Origin: Sipunculus nudus
Taxonomy: Eukaryota; Annelida; Sipuncula; Golfingiida; Sipunculidae
NCBI GenBank assembly: GCA_026874595.1
Contig: CM049317.1
Location: 34,996,901-35,060,900 of the forward strand
Reading direction: 5' to 3'
DNA: 64,000 nt
Shown here: in pieces, positions 62,991 through 64,000 of the stretch
How positions within the stretch are numbered: position 1 is the first letter of the stretch
Layout of the letters: the number at the start of each line of letters is the position of its first letter
Program-made: the position numbers and the translations under genes
Notes under the pieces: generated by a model
Told to the model about the DNA's origin: nothing
The model's database searches: none
What the model saw: only the letters and a program-made list of their open reading frames with translations

Positions 62991-64000
62991 AGGAATGTGT
63001 ACCTTTATACCCTTACTGTTAGGCCGGGAATGTGTACCTTTATACCCTTACTGTTAGTCCAGGAATGTGTACCTTTATACCCTTACTGTTAGGCCAGGAA
63101 TGTGTACCTTTATACCCTTACTGTTAGGCCGGGAATGTGTACCTTTATATCCTTACTGTAAGGCCAGGAATGTGTACCTTTATCCCCTTACTGTAAGGCC
63201 AGGAATGTGTACCTTTATACCCTTACTGTTAGGCCGGGAATGTGTACCTTTATATCCTTACTGTTAGGCCAGGAATGTGTACCTTTATACCCTTACTGTT
63301 AGGCCGGGAATGTGTACCTTTATACCCTTACAGTTAGGCCAGGAATGTGTACCTTTATATCCTTAATGTAAGGCCAGGAATGTGTACCTTTATATCCTTA
63401 CAGTTAGGCCAGGAATGTGTACCTTTATACCCTTACTGTTAGGCCGGGAATGTGTACCTTTATATCCTTACTGTTAGGCCGGGAATGTGTACCTTTATAC
63501 CCTTACTGTTAGGCCGGGAATGTGTACCTTTTTATCCTTACTGTAAGGCCAGGAATGTGTACCTTTATACCCTTACTGTAAGGCCAGGAATGTGTACCTT
63601 TATACCCTTACTGTTAGGCCGGGAATGTGTACCTTTATATCCTTACTGTAAGGCCAGGAATGTGTACCTTTATACTCTAACTGTTAGGCCGGGAATGTGT
63701 ACCTTTATATCCTTACTGTAAGGCCAGGAATGTGTACCTTTATACCCTTACTGTTAGGCCAGGAATGTGTACCTTTATACCCTTACAGTTAGGCCAGGAA
63801 TGTGTACCTTTATATCCTTACTGTAAGGCCAGGAATGTGTACCTTTATACCCTTACTGTTAGGCCGGGAATGTGTACCTTTATACCCTTACAGTTAGGCC
63901 AGGAATGTGTACCTTTATATCCTTACTGTTAGGCCAGGAATGTGTACCTTTATACCCTTACTGTAAGGCCAGGAATGTGTACCTTTATACCCTTACAGTT

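Larger units (their letters stand above)
38643..64000. repeat. Giant 35-bp minisatellite / satellite array (runs off the window end)
   Basis: The unit begins GGAATGTGTACC and ends TGTTAGGCCA, 35 bp, repeated head to tail for about 25.3 kb, roughly 720 units. The first one or two units (38643-38700) are degenerate. Most unit variation falls at a few positions: base 19 or 21 (ATACCC, ATATCC, ATACCT), base 26 (T or A), base 29 (T or A) and base 35 (A or G). Because 35 is not a multiple of three, frames rotate every unit. Open stretches of 64-136 codons occur only where TGTTAGG is changed to TGTAAGG in the phase that would otherwise read TAG. These frames are not genes. The array is unbroken by any other sequence and extends past 64000. 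Confidence 0.98.
51370..64000. repeat. Superunit 2 of the minisatellite (partial at window edge)
   Basis: Repeats the order of superunit 1 with few substitutions. Differences seen are a 350-bp loss at about 53450, a 1,121-bp gain at 57852-58972, and a net 910-bp gain between about 61.3 and 63.3 kb where a 175-bp sub-repeat has expanded. Landmarks: 36-bp units at 53871, 57546 and 58667, and 34-bp units at 56091 and 60887. Confidence 0.85.

Noticed and set aside
39266-63932. Dozens of open frames of 64-136 codons encoding a repeating YLYTLTVRPGMCTF-type peptide
   Set aside because: They follow mechanically from a 35-bp repeat rotating through three frames, and stop or continue according to T/A at base 29. 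There is no start context, splice pattern or conservation independent of the repeat.
38643-64000. CRISPR array
   Set aside because: Units are contiguous 35-bp tandem repeats without unique spacers, in eukaryotic DNA.
38643-64000. Telomeric repeat (units contain GTTAGG and CCCTTA)
   Set aside because: The unit is 35 bp, has no TTAGGG runs, and the similarity is limited to five or six bases.

Overview
This is a eukaryotic, AT-rich, intron-bearing nuclear window. The single clearly recognisable gene is the 5' coding exon of an animal PDE11-type cyclic-nucleotide phosphodiesterase. The rest is non-coding DNA dense in microsatellites, tRNA-derived SINEs, inverted-repeat transposons and minisatellites. 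This mix resembles a lophotrochozoan invertebrate, most likely a mollusc. That placement is an inference from the PDE exon and repeat style; no species-specific marker was identified.

Layout. 1-9192 is upstream or intronic DNA with simple repeats and a small Pro-rich 27-bp repeat (about 6.5 kb). 9193-10185 is the PDE11-like exon on the plus strand, ending at a clean GTAAG donor. 10186-30431 shows no further PDE exon. It holds a fold-back G/C-rich element (11.65-12.56 kb), two SINE copies (13.2 and 26.5 kb), a ~160-bp triplet repeat (15.9 kb), a 1.0-kb element with perfect 14-bp terminal inverted repeats (20.17-21.19 kb), a pair of ~630-bp MITEs with TA target duplications (23.9-25.4 kb), and TA-rich insertions with a small TG...CA element and a possible solo LTR (28.6-29.5 kb).

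30.4-36.5 kb is a nested repeat zone. It contains an apparently identical 1,360-bp tandem duplication and hairpin-ended repeats carrying the palindrome GGTGGCGCCACC. One of these repeats is split by a 2.3-kb inverted-repeat element (33203-35516). The interior of that element shows exon-like segments on the minus strand, including a duplicated exon-like block and an NRF-1-type palindrome upstream.

From about 38.64 kb to the window end, and beyond it, lies one huge 35-bp minisatellite of roughly 720 units. It is organised hierarchically: 35-bp units, a local 175-bp 5-mer, a 3,675-bp higher-order repeat, and an ~11.3-kb superunit present once fully and once more to the window edge. Units with 36 or 34 bp act as landmarks that let the duplications, one 350-bp deletion and one 1,121-bp duplication be placed. 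Each unit has a 13-nt dyad core whose variable positions are the centre base and one arm base. Long open frames in this array are by-products of the repeat, not genes.

If the PDE11 gene continues past the right edge, its first coding intron is over 53 kb and contains this array. The window does not show where the downstream exons are.
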